Source: Pedobacter sp. Bi126
GTDB lineage: Bacteria; Bacteroidota; Bacteroidia; Sphingobacteriales; Sphingobacteriaceae
Direction: 5' to 3'
Assembly (NCBI RefSeq): GCF_918698245.1
Contig: NZ_CAKKMS010000001.1
Location: 1,054,001-1,118,000, forward strand
DNA: 64,000 bases
In this document: piece by piece, positions 25,904 through 34,915 of the stretch
Position numbering within the stretch: position 1 is the first letter of the stretch
Layout: each line of letters opens with the position of its first letter
The notes under the pieces: generated by a model
The model's database searches: none
Seen by the model: only the letters and a program-made list of their open reading frames with translations
What the model was told of the DNA's origin: nothing
Translations under genes and position numbers: made by a program

Positions 25904-27484
25904 ATGATGAAAAAATTATGTTTAATGGTACTTGCTTTGATCCTACTCAACTCCTGCACCAAGAATTTCGAAGAAATAAATACAAATCCCAATCAAATAT
26001 CCGATAAACTGTTAGAGCAGGATTTCAATCTGGTTGGTTCTTCTTTCTCTGTAATGTTATTTAACCTGATGGGACACCAGATCGAAGAAGATCTGTGTTA
26101 TGATAACTGGATGGGATATATGGGTACACCAACCCCTTTTGTAGGGAATGTAAATAACACCACCTATTACCTGCGTTGGATTGACGCCTATTGGAACCGT
26201 ATATATGGCAGTGTGATGTCTCCGTCAAAACAGGTGATACAGCTTGCCGAAGAGAAAAAACTACCATTATTCGGTGATTGGGCAAAATTGGTGAGGGTGT
26301 TGGCAATATCTAAATTAACAGCCATTCATGGCCCTGTAATCTACTCTAACTACGGCACTTCGGGCTTAGGGTCGATCAAATACGACAAGGAGTCGGATCT
26401 GTACAACAACCTGTTTACCCAGTTAGATCAGATTGAAACCAATTTCAAAGCCAACCCCACTTACCTGGGTTTTACCAAATTTGACCCCAGCTATAAGGGC
26501 GACATTGCTTCATGGTTAAAATTACTTAATTCAGTACGCCTGCGTTTGGCCATGCGTTTGGTTAAGGTTAATCCTACATTAGCTAAAGCACAGGGAGAAA
26601 AAGCCCTGGCCGACCCTGCCGGATTAATTACGACCAATGCTGAGAATTTCCTTATTTCGCTAAATGGAAATGTTATGCCAGTTTCAATGATTAGTTTCGA
26701 CTGGAACGATACGAGGATGGGCGCAACCATGGAATCTTTTATGGTGGGTTTAAAGGACGGGCGCATAGCCAAATATTTTTCCGAAGTAAGTGATGCAAGT
26801 TTGGTTGCCGACCATCCTACTTATAAATATAAAGGTATCCGCGGCGGTGCTTACATCAATGCGAAAGATGATAGAGTGTCATATTCGACAGTGAGTGCAG
26901 ATTTCAAATCTGCCCAAAACAGAAGAGGATTCACCGCATCGGAAATAGCATTTTTAAAAGCAGAAGCGGCATTAAGAGGATGGGCAAATGCAGGTGATGC
27001 TAAAACAAATTATGAAAACGGGGTACGCCTCTCGTTTGCAGATTGGGGAGCAGCCGGTGCGGATGCCTACCTAGCTGATGCAACAAGCAAACCGATCAGC
27101 TATACCGATCCAAAAGACAGTAAAAATAACTTTACACCACTTTCTACCATTACAGTAGCCTGGAATGCGGGAGATTCAAATGAACTGAAGCTGGAAAAAA
27201 TTATAACACAAAAATACCTGGCTACTTTTACCAATACTTTGGAGGCCTGGGTAGATTTTAGGAGGACAGGATATCCAAAAATCCCACATGTTGCTAAAAA
27301 TGACAGTAGTCCAGACTGGGGTGTTATCGCCGCCGATCAGTGGATAAAACGACTGGTATTTGTACCTGCTGAAAGAACCGGAAATGCCACCGCCGTTGCA
27401 GAAGCCGCAACTTTTTTAAGTGCTGGCAAAGATGACATTGCATCGCGCTTATGGTGGGATACTGCTACTACCAGTAATTTTTAA
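25904..27484 (+). CDS. SusD/RagB-family outer membrane lipoprotein
   Basis: Surface lipoprotein that closes over the SusC barrel and captures substrate. The 526-residue product starts with a lipoprotein signal (LCLMVLALILLNSC, lipidation at the Cys about residue 19) followed by TKNFEEINTNPNQ, characteristic of the SusD_2 subfamily. The helical TPR-like region contains DNWMGYMGT and SWLKLLNSVRLRLAMR; the C-terminal part has FTASEIAFLKAEAALRGW and KYLATFTNTLEAWVDFRRTGYP, strong family markers. The same operon as the SusC gene. No degrading enzyme follows, so the pair is not part of a full polysaccharide-utilisation locus. Confidence 0.94.
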   Translation: MMKKLCLMVLALILLNSCTKNFEEINTNPNQISDKLLEQDFNLVGSSFSVMLFNLMGHQIEEDLCYDNWMGYMGTPTPFVGNVNNTTYYLRWIDAYWNRIYGSVMSPSKQVIQLAEEKKLPLFGDWAKLVRVLAISKLTAIHGPVIYSNYGTSGLGSIKYDKESDLYNNLFTQLDQIETNFKANPTYLGFTKFDPSYKGDIASWLKLLNSVRLRLAMRLVKVNPTLAKAQGEKALADPAGLITTNAENFLISLNGNVMPVSMISFDWNDTRMGATMESFMVGLKDGRIAKYFSEVSDASLVADHPTYKYKGIRGGAYINAKDDRVSYSTVSADFKSAQNRRGFTASEIAFLKAEAALRGWANAGDAKTNYENGVRLSFADWGAAGADAYLADATSKPISYTDPKDSKNNFTPLSTITVAWNAGDSNELKLEKIITQKYLATFTNTLEAWVDFRRTGYPKIPHVAKNDSSPDWGVIAADQWIKRLVFVPAERTGNATAVAEAATFLSAGKDDIASRLWWDTATTSNF

Positions 27485-27505
27485 ACCTTTTCACCAATCA
27501 TTTTT

Positions 27506-27534
27506 AAATGGCTGCCTTTATGGCGGCCATTTTT
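27506..27534 (+). terminator. Terminator after the SusC/SusD operon
   Basis: An 11-bp stem with one G-U pair (27506-27516 with 27522-27532, arms AAATGGCTGCC and GGCGGCCATTT), five-base loop, then TT. Confidence 0.75.
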
Positions 27535-27652
27535 GTAAACGGGTAATCCACCTTGAAACTGATTTAACATCGTGAAATAATTGCAATAAACCTTATAACA
27601 GCACAAATTGATGTGGGAGGTGGGAACATCGGTTCTTTGCTTAAAACATCAA

Positions 27653-27696
27653 AAAAACGAGGCCCTTGCAAATTTGATCTGCAAGGGCCCCGTTTA
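27653..27696 (-). terminator. Rho-independent terminator of pgk
   Basis: On the minus strand the stem GGCCCTTGCA/TGCAAGGGCC (27680-27689 with 27661-27670), extended by flanking pairs, is followed by CGTTTTTTT. It starts 17 bp after the pgk stop and is a textbook intrinsic terminator. Confidence 0.85.
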
Positions 27697-27712
27697 TATA
27701 TAAAATTGATAT

Positions 27713-28906
27713 TTATCCATTAATGGCTTTAACACCTGGCAATTCTTTGCCTTCCATATACTCAAGTAAAGCACCACCACCGGTAGAAACATAACTTACT
27801 TCATCTTCCATGCCGAATTTTGCAATCGCTGCAGCAGAATCGCCACCACCGATCAATGAAAATGCACCGTTATCTTTAGTAGCCGCTACAACTGCTTCTG
27901 CAACAGCTTTAGTTCCTACCTGGAAACTTTCCATTTCGAAAACGCCCATCGGCCCGTTCCACAACAAGGTTTTAGAATTTTTAATCACATCCTGGAACAA
28001 GGCAACTGATTTTGGACCGATATCCAGTCCCATCCAATCTGCAGGAATCTGACCAGAGTCTACATCTTTCTTATCGGCATCATTTGCAAATTTATCAGCA
28101 ATTACCGTATCTACAGGTAAAATCAGGTTTACGCCTTTTGCTTTTGCTTTTTCGATCAGCTCTAAAGAAAGTGCTTGTTTATCGGCTTCTAATAATGAGG
28201 TGCCAATTTCTCCGCCCTGTGCTTTAGCAAAAGTGTAAGCCATACCACCGCCAATAATCAGGTTATCTACCTTATCCAGCAATTTCTCAATCAAAAGAAT
28301 TTTATCAGATACTTTAGCACCACCCATAATTGCAGTAAATGGCCTTTCTGCGTGGTTCAATATTTTCTCTGCATTTTCTACTTCTGAGGCCATTAAATAA
28401 CCAAAGTATTTTGCATCTGGGAAAAACTGGGCAATAATTGAAGTTGAAGCATGTGCACGGTGAGCAGTACCAAAGGCATCGTTTACATAAACATCGCCTA
28501 ATTTTGATAATTTTTCTGCAAAGGCAACATCACCTTTTTCTTCTTCCTTGTAAAAACGAAGATTCTCTAACAATAAAACTTCACCCGGTTTTAAATCAGC
28601 TGCCTGTTTTACTGCGCTTTCGCCAATACAATCATCAGCAAACTTAACTTCAACACCAACAAGAGCAGATAGATCAGATAAAATGTGTTTTAAAGAATAT
28701 TTATCGGTAGGGCCATCTTTCGGGCGGCCTAAGTGAGACATTAAAATAACCGCACCACCATCTTTTAAGATTTTAGAAATGGTTGGCAAAGCCGCCCTGA
28801 TTCTTTTATCGTCTGTAATTTTAAATTCATCATCTAAAGGCACATTAAAATCTACCCTGATTAATGCTTTTTTATCTTTAAAGTCAAACTGGTCAATTGT
28901 ATTCAT
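27713..28906 (-). CDS. pgk: Phosphoglycerate kinase
   Basis: Glycolytic enzyme transferring phosphate from 1,3-bisphosphoglycerate to ADP. The 397-residue protein shows the N-terminal signature [12 protein letters not shown], the substrate loop [48 protein letters not shown], the nucleotide-binding [11 protein letters not shown] and GGGDSAAAI. Length and motifs are normal. It follows a GNAT gene by 6 bp and ends at a strong terminator, so the two form one operon. gap lies nearby on the same strand but behind its own promoter. Confidence 0.98.
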   Translation of the reverse strand: MNTIDQFDFKDKKALIRVDFNVPLDDEFKITDDKRIRAALPTISKILKDGGAVILMSHLGRPKDGPTDKYSLKHILSDLSALVGVEVKFADDCIGESAVKQAADLKPGEVLLLENLRFYKEEEKGDVAFAEKLSKLGDVYVNDAFGTAHRAHASTSIIAQFFPDAKYFGYLMASEVENAEKILNHAERPFTAIMGGAKVSDKILLIEKLLDKVDNLIIGGGMAYTFAKAQGGEIGTSLLEADKQALSLELIEKAKAKGVNLILPVDTVIADKFANDADKKDVDSGQIPADWMGLDIGPKSVALFQDVIKNSKTLLWNGPMGVFEMESFQVGTKAVAEAVVAATKDNGAFSLIGGGDSAAAIAKFGMEDEVSYVSTGGGALLEYMEGKELPGVKAING

Positions 28907-28912
28907 GTTTAA

Positions 28913-29350
28913 TTATTTTTGATTTAAGTTTAATTTCATTTCGTAATGGAAACCGATGCCAGGGATATCGAACTCTGGCGATTCGGTAGTGAAGCCGATT
29001 TTCTTGTAAAAAGCTGCTGCCGTTGAACGGGCATTACACCATAAGTAATCGGTTTTATATTCTTTCAGGTATTCAATGGCAAAAGTAACCAGTGCAGCAG
29101 CATAACCATTTCCAACTGCATTGGGATGGGTGGCCATGCCCCTAAGCTGATAGCCCTCTCCTTCTTCCGGGAAAAAATCGTTCCGCATAAAGGTGGCAAT
29201 TGATTTTATTTCTCCATCTTTTAAAAAACCAAGATGAAAGGTATCGTAGGCAAGATCGCCTTCAAAACCGCATGCTTCGAATGGTTTGCCATTGCGCAAA
29301 ACCAGGCTTCTTAAAGGCAGTACTTCTTCTGGAAGAATAAATTTGACCAT
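28913..29350 (-). CDS. GNAT-family N-acetyltransferase
   Basis: A 145-residue acetyltransferase of the GNAT fold. The acetyl-CoA loop is visible as RGMATHPNAVGNGYAAALVTFAIEYLK (about residues 69-95), followed by the C-terminal YLWCNARSTAAAFYKKIGFTTE block, in which the Tyr and the K-x-GF turn are typical. Substrate unknown. It is the first gene of a two-gene operon with pgk and is preceded by a promoter and a LacI-type palindrome. Confidence 0.85.
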   Translation of the reverse strand: MVKFILPEEVLPLRSLVLRNGKPFEACGFEGDLAYDTFHLGFLKDGEIKSIATFMRNDFFPEEGEGYQLRGMATHPNAVGNGYAAALVTFAIEYLKEYKTDYLWCNARSTAAAFYKKIGFTTESPEFDIPGIGFHYEMKLNLNQK

Positions 29351-29405
29351 ATTTTTAATATCAGCTAGCTTACACCAAGTGTGAAGATATTGCTATTGGA
29401 TGCAC

Positions 29406-29425
29406 TGCAAACGTTTGCAAAGTTA
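29406..29425 (-). promoter_or_regulatory. Promoter -7 element overlapped by a perfect LacI-type palindrome, upstream of GNAT-pgk
   Basis: TAACTTTG on the minus strand (29418-29425) is an exact TAnnTTTG -7 element. Overlapping its downstream edge is the 14-bp perfect palindrome TGCAAACGTTTGCA (29406-29419), which fits the LacI/CcpA-type operator form. The palindrome would cover the transcription start, so a bound regulator should block the operon. A matching CAAA -33 was not found at the ideal distance. Confidence 0.6.
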
Positions 29426-29877
29426 ATAAAGCAATTGAAACCCGATAATAATATCGGCCAGAATTTTTAACATTTTAGATACGCACTGAGCAGGTATCAA
29501 AAATAAGTTGAAAATAATGGCTGCGCTATCTTTACACTTAAAGCAAAGAAATTATTTAGGCGTTTTGTATTTTCTTGCAGTTCCAAGGTGTTTAGCCTCA
29601 AGCCTAGCGGCATCCTCAATGTCGTTAAGTAGCCATTCGGCACGAGCAAAAATAATTTAACCACAGATAGAAAGGATGCACACAGATATAAAAATCCGTG
29701 TTTATCTGAGTACATCTGTGGTTAAAAACGCTTAACTTAATGACATTGAGATAGGAGTCGATTAACCGATTAATAATTCTGTGTTTTGAACTGTTTTTTG
29801 GAAATGAATTAACCGATTACACCAGGCAATTAACCATGTAACTATTGATTAATAAAGCAATAAACCAGCCCTACGTT
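29426..29877. other. Gap between gap and the GNAT-pgk operon
   Basis: No convincing gene is seen. It holds a palindromic repeat at 29657-29725 and otherwise AT-rich sequence, including several 'attaaccgatta' phrases between 29760 and 29870. A frame of 72 codons at 29497-29715 runs through the palindrome and looks spurious. Confidence 0.4.
29657..29725. repeat. Palindromic 'ttaaccacagat' repeat
   Basis: Perfect 12-bp terminal arms, TTAACCACAGAT at 29657-29668 and ATCTGTGGTTAA at 29714-29725, enclose an interior that is itself partly symmetric (cacagatataaa ... tttatctg). The wording is related to the repeat block between murG and ftsW. Confidence 0.65.
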
Positions 29878-30873
29878 TTAGCCTTTACCAAGCTGATCAA
29901 TTTTTTTCACCACATCAATCAAACGGCTGCTGTAACCAAATTCGTTATCATACCAGCCCACCACTTTAACCAGATCGCCAACGATAGAGGTTAATAGCGA
30001 ATCGAAAATACAGGAATGTGGATTATCGATAATATCGACTGATACAATTGGATCTTCAGTATACTCAATAAGACCTTTCAATTCATTTTGTGCAGCGTGC
30101 TTAAAAGCTGCATTAATTTCTTCTATGCTTGTCTTCTTCTTTAGCAGGCAGGTAAAATCGGTTAACGATCCGTTTAAAACAGGAACCCTGATTCCTGCCC
30201 CACCTAAACGGCCATCCAGTTCCGGAAAAATATGGGTAATGGCCTTTGCTGCCCCTGTTGTGGTTGGAATAATGGAAGATGAAGCGGCCCTTGCCCTGCG
30301 AAGATCTTTATGGTTCGCATCATGCAGATTCTGATCACCTGTCATCGAGTGGATGGTCGTAATATACCCCTCTTCAACACCCCAGTTATCGTTCAAAATC
30401 TTAATCATCGGGGCAATATTATTCGTTGTACAACTGGCATTTGATAATACAGGACTACTTAAATCAATCTGATAGTCGTTTACACCTAATACGACCATCG
30501 GAATATCATCAGCGGCTGGGGCTGAGATCAGCACCTGTTTTGCGCCTGATGTAATGTGTTTTTCTGCCAATGATTTGGTTAGATTTTTACCAGTACAATC
30601 GATAACCAGATCTACCCTAAGTGCCGACCAAGGCAATTCATCGGCATCCTTGATAGCGAAAACCGGAATAGAAAGCTGATTGATTACCAGTGCATCAGGT
30701 TTTGCAGAAACACGCCCAGCGAAAACACCGTGAACAGTATCGTACTTAAATAGGTGAGCCATCGTTTTGGCATCTGCCAGGTCGTTAATCGCCACTACTT
30801 CAAATCCCTCAGCCAATGCTAAGCGTAAAAATGTTCTTCCTATTCTACCAAAACCATTTATTGCCAGCCTCAT
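29878..30873 (-). CDS. gap: Glyceraldehyde-3-phosphate dehydrogenase (type I)
   Basis: NAD(P)-dependent glycolytic enzyme forming 1,3-bisphosphoglycerate. The 331-residue protein begins with the Rossmann motif RLAINGFGRIGRTFLRLAL, has the catalytic signature SNASCTTNNIAP with the nucleophile Cys148, the partner histidine in TIHSMTGDQ, and the C-terminal VGWYDNEFGYSSR. Length is normal. It is transcribed alone from its own promoter, about 500 bp upstream of the GNAT-pgk operon on the same strand. Confidence 0.97.
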   Translation of the reverse strand: MRLAINGFGRIGRTFLRLALAEGFEVVAINDLADAKTMAHLFKYDTVHGVFAGRVSAKPDALVINQLSIPVFAIKDADELPWSALRVDLVIDCTGKNLTKSLAEKHITSGAKQVLISAPAADDIPMVVLGVNDYQIDLSSPVLSNASCTTNNIAPMIKILNDNWGVEEGYITTIHSMTGDQNLHDANHKDLRRARAASSSIIPTTTGAAKAITHIFPELDGRLGGAGIRVPVLNGSLTDFTCLLKKKTSIEEINAAFKHAAQNELKGLIEYTEDPIVSVDIIDNPHSCIFDSLLTSIVGDLVKVVGWYDNEFGYSSRLIDVVKKIDQLGKG

Positions 30874-30892
30874 TATTATAAAAATTAGAGCG

Positions 30893-30921
30893 CAAAATTA
30901 GTATTTATTTATCAAAGCAAA
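30893..30921 (-). promoter_or_regulatory. Promoter of gap
   Basis: On the minus strand TTTG (30918-30921), 17 bp, then an exact TAnnTTTG (TAATTTTG, 30893-30900). The start codon is at 30873, giving a short leader. Confidence 0.55.
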
Positions 30922-30984
30922 GACCTGAATATACAAGATGGAAAAGGGATGATGAAACCTTGTTGCAGCGGCTATTTTTCTCAT

Positions 30985-31313
30985 CTGCTTTAAAAAAAAT
31001 GAAGTTCTTTTTTAGGAGCGCAAAGCCTGTACAGCTATTAAGGCTTGTTCCCGTTCTTCGCTATATCCCTGCGCTACGCTCCGGGGATGCCGCTGCGACC
31101 GGGGCTAGGTACTTCTAATCTGCAGGGAAACCGATACAAAGCTGCCCCTGGTTTTGTGCTACAGGCTCTGGTTAAATAAACCTTATTGTAGCGGCTATCC
31201 TTTTTGTAGCAGCAACCAACAACATTCTGCTAACTTTCACAAAAAGATAGGAGCGGAAAGAAGGACTGCCCAAACCGATAGGCACTACACCTGCTTTACT
31301 AAAAATTAAAATT
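30985..31313. repeat. Long direct repeat, copy 1
   Basis: About 330 bp that recur at 31336-31672 with a period of about 353 and only scattered differences. Recognisable phrases are gcgcaaagcctgtacagct (from 31018), ccggggatgccgctgcgacc and ggagcggaaagaaggactgc. More GC-rich than its surroundings. No plausible gene on either strand. It belongs, from memory of Pedobacter sequences, to a dispersed intergenic element family, but this was not checked. Confidence 0.8.
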
Positions 31314-31335
31314 TATTTCAAGAGTGCAAAGTCAG

Positions 31336-31672
31336 CTGCTTTTTTAAAATGATAAGGTTCTTTTTTTAGAGCGCAAAGCCTGTACAGCTATTGATGTTTG
31401 TTCCCGTTCTTCGCTATATCCCTTGCTGCGCTCCGGGGATGCCGCTGCGACCGGGGCTGGGTACTCCTGATCTGCAGGGAAACCGATACAAAGCTGCCCC
31501 TGGTTTTGTGCTACAGGCCCTGGTTAAATAAACCTTATTGTAGCGGCTATCCTTTTTGTTTCAACAACCTACAACACTCAGCTAACTTTCACAAAAAGAT
31601 AGGAGCGGAAAGAAGGACTGCCCTAACCGATAGGCACTACATTAGCTTTACGAAAAATGAATTTAATTTTCT
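31336..31672. repeat. Long direct repeat, copy 2
   Basis: Second copy of the element at 30985-31313; the phrase gcgcaaagcctgtacagct begins here at 31371. A frame of 98 codons on the plus strand (31398-31694) runs through it but has no counterpart of full length in copy 1 and is judged spurious. The copy ends about 30 bp from the wecA-like stop. Confidence 0.8.
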
Positions 31673-31701
31673 GAACTGCAGGAAAATATGCTAAATTAAT
31701 T

Positions 31702-32781
31702 TTACCTGCTTTTTTTTTTAAGCAGGCCTAAGGTAAGCAAGGTATTGAACGCAACGCAGAGGCTGATAATGAGCAAGATCAATACAAAATTTCCAAGATG
31801 CTGGAGGAAAATAGTGGCTGCTATTGTAGCCAGATTAAAACCGGCAGTAGAAATTACGATCCAGCTGGGCTTAAACCCTAACTGCTCTAAACGGTGGTGG
31901 ATGTGGTTACGGTCTCCCTTAAACGGAGAACCTCCCTTTAAAATACGGATGGTAAAAACCCTTAATGAATCGAAAATGGGTACGATCAGTATGGCTACTG
32001 CTATTGCTGGCGCAGAATAAAAAGCAGGTTTATTTTCACCTGTAAACTTATTGAGCTCTATAAACTTAATGGCCAGGGCAGCAGAAATAAGCCCGATGAT
32101 CAGTGCGCCTGTATCGCCCATAAATATTTTAGCAGGAAACCAATTGTATTTTAAAAAGCCTGCAATGGCACCCGCAAGGGCAAAGGCTATAAATGCATAG
32201 GGCACTTGCCCCATCAAGGAAAACAAAATACCGAAAGCCATGCTCGTTAAAATGCCGATTCCACCTGCCAGTCCGTCAATGCCATCTATTAAATTGAATG
32301 CATTATTCAGGAAAATAATTAATGCAATCGAAAAAAGGCTTCCCCACAAAGGCAGCATATCTCCTATACCCAACACACCGTACAAACTTGTTAAACGAAA
32401 AGCACCGAAAAAAACCAGGATAAAAGCGACTACGATCTGCAAAATAAATTTTGTACTGGTATTGGTGCCATAAACATCGTCTTTTAAGCCAAGAGCCGCA
32501 AGGATAATGCACGATGCGATTAAAAAATTAGCTTCTTTAAAATTTATAATGGCCGAAAAAAGCAAAATACATACGGTAAAACTACCTATAATGGCCAAGC
32601 CACCTAAACGTGAAATGTTGCGTTTATGATTTTTACGGTACAGGTCGTTCTTATCAAAAAGGCCATATTTTAACGAAGTATAGATTATACTTGGAATACT
32701 AATAATTACGATTGAAAAAGCCAAAATAAATATGGCTATACAGAAATAGTCAGGGCTGGTATTCAGAATATCTTTTAGCAA
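31702..32781 (-). CDS. WecA/TagO-type undecaprenyl-phosphate phosphoglycosyl transferase
   Basis: Polytopic membrane enzyme that starts glycan synthesis by transferring a sugar-1-phosphate, usually GlcNAc-1-P, to undecaprenyl phosphate. The 359 residues contain about ten hydrophobic segments. Motifs shared with MraY/WecA are KNHKRNISRLGGLAI, the acidic LGLKDDVYG, NNAFNLIDGIDGLAGG, KIFMGDTGALIIG and the cytoplasmic GDRNHIHHRLEQLGF, which marks the WecA/TagO branch. It sits at the edge of the polysaccharide locus, divergent from wza, and most likely provides its initiating transferase. Confidence 0.92.
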   Translation of the reverse strand: MLKDILNTSPDYFCIAIFILAFSIVIISIPSIIYTSLKYGLFDKNDLYRKNHKRNISRLGGLAIIGSFTVCILLFSAIINFKEANFLIASCIILAALGLKDDVYGTNTSTKFILQIVVAFILVFFGAFRLTSLYGVLGIGDMLPLWGSLFSIALIIFLNNAFNLIDGIDGLAGGIGILTSMAFGILFSLMGQVPYAFIAFALAGAIAGFLKYNWFPAKIFMGDTGALIIGLISAALAIKFIELNKFTGENKPAFYSAPAIAVAILIVPIFDSLRVFTIRILKGGSPFKGDRNHIHHRLEQLGFKPSWIVISTAGFNLATIAATIFLQHLGNFVLILLIISLCVAFNTLLTLGLLKKKSR

Positions 32782-32801
32782 AACTTATAGGGACTTGCGA
32801 G

Positions 32802-32829
32802 CAAATATAACTATACTAAGGTAAACAAA
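32802..32829 (-). promoter_or_regulatory. Promoter of the WecA-like gene
   Basis: On the minus strand TTTG (32826-32829), 16 bp, exact TATATTTG (32802-32809). Spacing is shorter than the usual 19-21 bp. Confidence 0.45.
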
Positions 32830-32959
32830 ATTGTGATGTAAAATGTTTAACATGACATATATCAAAATAATCGATTTACGTCATACTAAACAGACAACAA
32901 AAAATTCCAAACCTTAAACCTCCAAGTTACAAATAGTGCTAAAGTGCTGTTTATTAACA

Positions 32960-33700
32960 CTAAAATTGACTGAGTTTGCTTACCTTTTTCTGCAACAATA
33001 CCCAAAAAGGCAAGGGCATTTTATTCCTTTTTAAGGCTTTATAATCATTAACAAAGGCAGAGACCCTGCTCATCACAGATTGGTTACTTACTCCTCCAAT
33101 ACGCATATTCACCATTAAGATAGGCAAGTAAACCGCTTCTATTTTATGGGTATAAAAGTAACGCAATATTAATTCGTAATCGGCAGCGGTACCCAGATCT
33201 AAGGCATAATCGCCGTTTTTCTGAAACAAAGATCTTTTCAAATACAATGTAGGGTGTGCGGGCATCCAGCCTTTTTTAAGATCCTGAAAGGTGTTTTGCT
33301 GTGATTTCCAGGTCCTGATAATTTTATGTGTTTTTGGATGGATGTAGTTGAGGTCACCATAAAGTCCATCTATCTTCGGCTGATCGATAAAGGTTTTGGC
33401 TACTGATGCCAATACATCAGGGTGTGCAAATAAATCATCGGCATTTAAGATTCCGATCACCTCTCCTGTTGCCCTCTGGATCCCTTTATTAATGGCATCG
33501 TATAAACCTTTATCTTTTTCTGAAACAAAATAATCAATATGAGATTGGTTCTCCTGAATAATATTTAACGTTCTGTCTGTCGATCCCCCATCAATCACCA
33601 AGTATTCTATATCTGAATAGGTTTGCGCCATTACAGAATTAAAACACTCTTGTAAGAATGTTTCTCCATTGTAAACGACGGTGATAAGGGATATCTTCAT
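32960..33700 (-). CDS. Family 2 glycosyltransferase
   Basis: A 246-residue GT-A fold transferase. It opens with KISLITVVYNGETFLQECFNSV, then YLVIDGGSTDRTLNII, KDKGLYDAINKGIQRATGEVIGILNADD (the DxD-like NADD metal site), and WMPAHPTLYLKRSLF, the pattern of WcaA/WbbL-like colanic-acid-type transferases. ATG 33700 is preferred; a start at 33748 would add a Lys-rich 16-residue leader, and an exact TAnnTTTG element (33746-33753, minus) lies across that longer start, supporting the shorter one. Probably adds an early sugar of the polysaccharide; acceptor unknown. Confidence 0.88.
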   Translation of the reverse strand: MKISLITVVYNGETFLQECFNSVMAQTYSDIEYLVIDGGSTDRTLNIIQENQSHIDYFVSEKDKGLYDAINKGIQRATGEVIGILNADDLFAHPDVLASVAKTFIDQPKIDGLYGDLNYIHPKTHKIIRTWKSQQNTFQDLKKGWMPAHPTLYLKRSLFQKNGDYALDLGTAADYELILRYFYTHKIEAVYLPILMVNMRIGGVSNQSVMSRVSAFVNDYKALKRNKMPLPFWVLLQKKVSKLSQF

Positions 33701-33820
33701 GGTTACCAAACGCGGATTCTTCGACTTTTTTAAGCTGAAAACTGTCAAATATAGAGAATAGAAACGCTAACCTTAGCAGATTAATTGAAAGATGGCATTG
33801 GACAAAAGGAAAGCTGGTAG

Positions 33821-34204
33821 CTATAGTTTATTTCTTTTTCTGATGATGAATACACCGAATAAACCAGCTGCTGCACCAAGGGTCCAGGTGTAATCATCGA
33901 GATTGCATTGGACCGGATTAAAGTTTGTACTATAGTAACCTTGCGTTGCTCCACTCAGACATAAACCAGCAACAGTAGTACAAACGTAGCATGTTGTACC
34001 GCTTGTTGGTGTCCAGCTACAATAGTTTGCTGGCAACATTACGTGCTGCGTCCCAGCCCGTTCAAAAACCTGAAAACCCAAGATATTCAACAGCGTACCT
34101 TGCTGGTAAATAACATTATTCGGGATTAAACATCCAGTCTCAGCTGCACCTGCTCTCAAATTAAACAACAACAAGAACAAAAGACCTAAAATATAATATT
34201 TCAT
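33821..34204 (-). CDS. Small exported protein with C-terminal sorting-type signal (family member D)
   Basis: A 127-residue protein with a signal peptide (YYILGLLFLLLFNLRAGA), then a Gly-Cys pair four to five residues after the likely cleavage, a short ectodomain with six cysteines, and a C-terminal module: CNLDDY, a hydrophobic stretch of about 16 residues (TWTLGAAAGLFGVFII) and the basic tail RKRNKL. The same plan is found in the three neighbours (34343, 35757, 36702). Such a motif-helix-basic tail order is that of exosortase/archaeosortase substrates and of sortase substrates. The ectodomain is not recognisable. A start nine bases upstream is possible. Confidence 0.7.
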   Translation of the reverse strand: MKYYILGLLFLLLFNLRAGAAETGCLIPNNVIYQQGTLLNILGFQVFERAGTQHVMLPANYCSWTPTSGTTCYVCTTVAGLCLSGATQGYYSTNFNPVQCNLDDYTWTLGAAAGLFGVFIIRKRNKL

Positions 34205-34342
34205 GTAGTACATCGCTGTATTGATACGCGAAGTTACTACCGCTTTAAACTAAAAACTACGTTCTTTTTGTTCAATACTATATCAACATTATGGTCCTTA
34301 GATACAAACTAAGGAACTACAAGAAATACCAAAAGTAATAGA

Positions 34343-34915
34343 CTACATACTAATTGATCTTTTTTTACGAATAATGATGATACCAAAAACTCCAGTAGAG
34401 CATATGATAAAAGGCATATAATCATCCATGGGTAGATTATTTGGCTGATTGGTACAGGGATAATTTGGATCTGCATCGGAATAATATGCAGGATCGTTAT
34501 ATCTATAATCGACCTCAGTTCCTTCATTACCGCTGCCGCTAATAAAGTTTGGAGAATAAGAAGTGGCAGTTGCACACCTTGTACTGTAGGTTGCAGTAAT
34601 TTCATTTGCTGCGTTATAGGGCACGCTAGAATTTGTAGCAGATACATATCTGGTACCTGCGGGATATACATTTATATAGCCACATCTATATCCGCTGTAG
34701 CCATTACCTGTAATTATGGGTACAATAGGAGAGCTGGCTTTATAAATGCGAACAGATTGACTAGGGTCACTATTGTAAATGGCTGTTCCTAAAAATTGTG
34801 TTGCTACAGAATTTCCCAAGTTGCAGCCACGTCCAGTGACTTGACAAAATGATGGTGACATAAACAAGAAAAATAAAACAGTTGATAAGACAGTTAAAAA
34901 GAGAGATTTCGACAT
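34343..34915 (-). CDS. Small exported protein with C-terminal sorting-type signal (family member C)
   Basis: A 190-residue protein: signal peptide (SLFLTVLSTVLFFLFMSPSFC), a Gly-Cys pair at residues 30-31, a Tyr/Asn/Ser/Thr-rich ectodomain with four cysteines after cleavage, then LPMDDY (161-166), a hydrophobic helix (MPFIICSTGVFGIIII) and RKKRSISM. The largest of the four related genes. The DDY motif and basic tail match the others, though the Cys that precedes it in the others is replaced by Leu; a Cys occurs eight residues earlier (YPC). An exact -7 element lies upstream at 35068-35075. Confidence 0.72.
   Translation of the reverse strand: MSKSLFLTVLSTVLFFLFMSPSFCQVTGRGCNLGNSVATQFLGTAIYNSDPSQSVRIYKASSPIVPIITGNGYSGYRCGYINVYPAGTRYVSATNSSVPYNAANEITATYSTRCATATSYSPNFISGSGNEGTEVDYRYNDPAYYSDADPNYPCTNQPNNLPMDDYMPFIICSTGVFGIIIIRKKRSISM

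Noticed and set aside
22733..27484. Complete polysaccharide-utilisation locus
   Set aside because: Only a SusC/SusD pair is present; no glycoside hydrolase, sensor regulator or sigma/anti-sigma pair follows. The DUF1080 gene is divergent and of uncertain link.
29497..29715. 72-codon minus-strand frame in the gap before gap
   Set aside because: It runs through the palindromic repeat and lacks any protein-like pattern.
31398..31694. 98-codon plus-strand frame in the long direct repeat
   Set aside because: The frame is not preserved in the first copy of the repeat and has no recognisable features.
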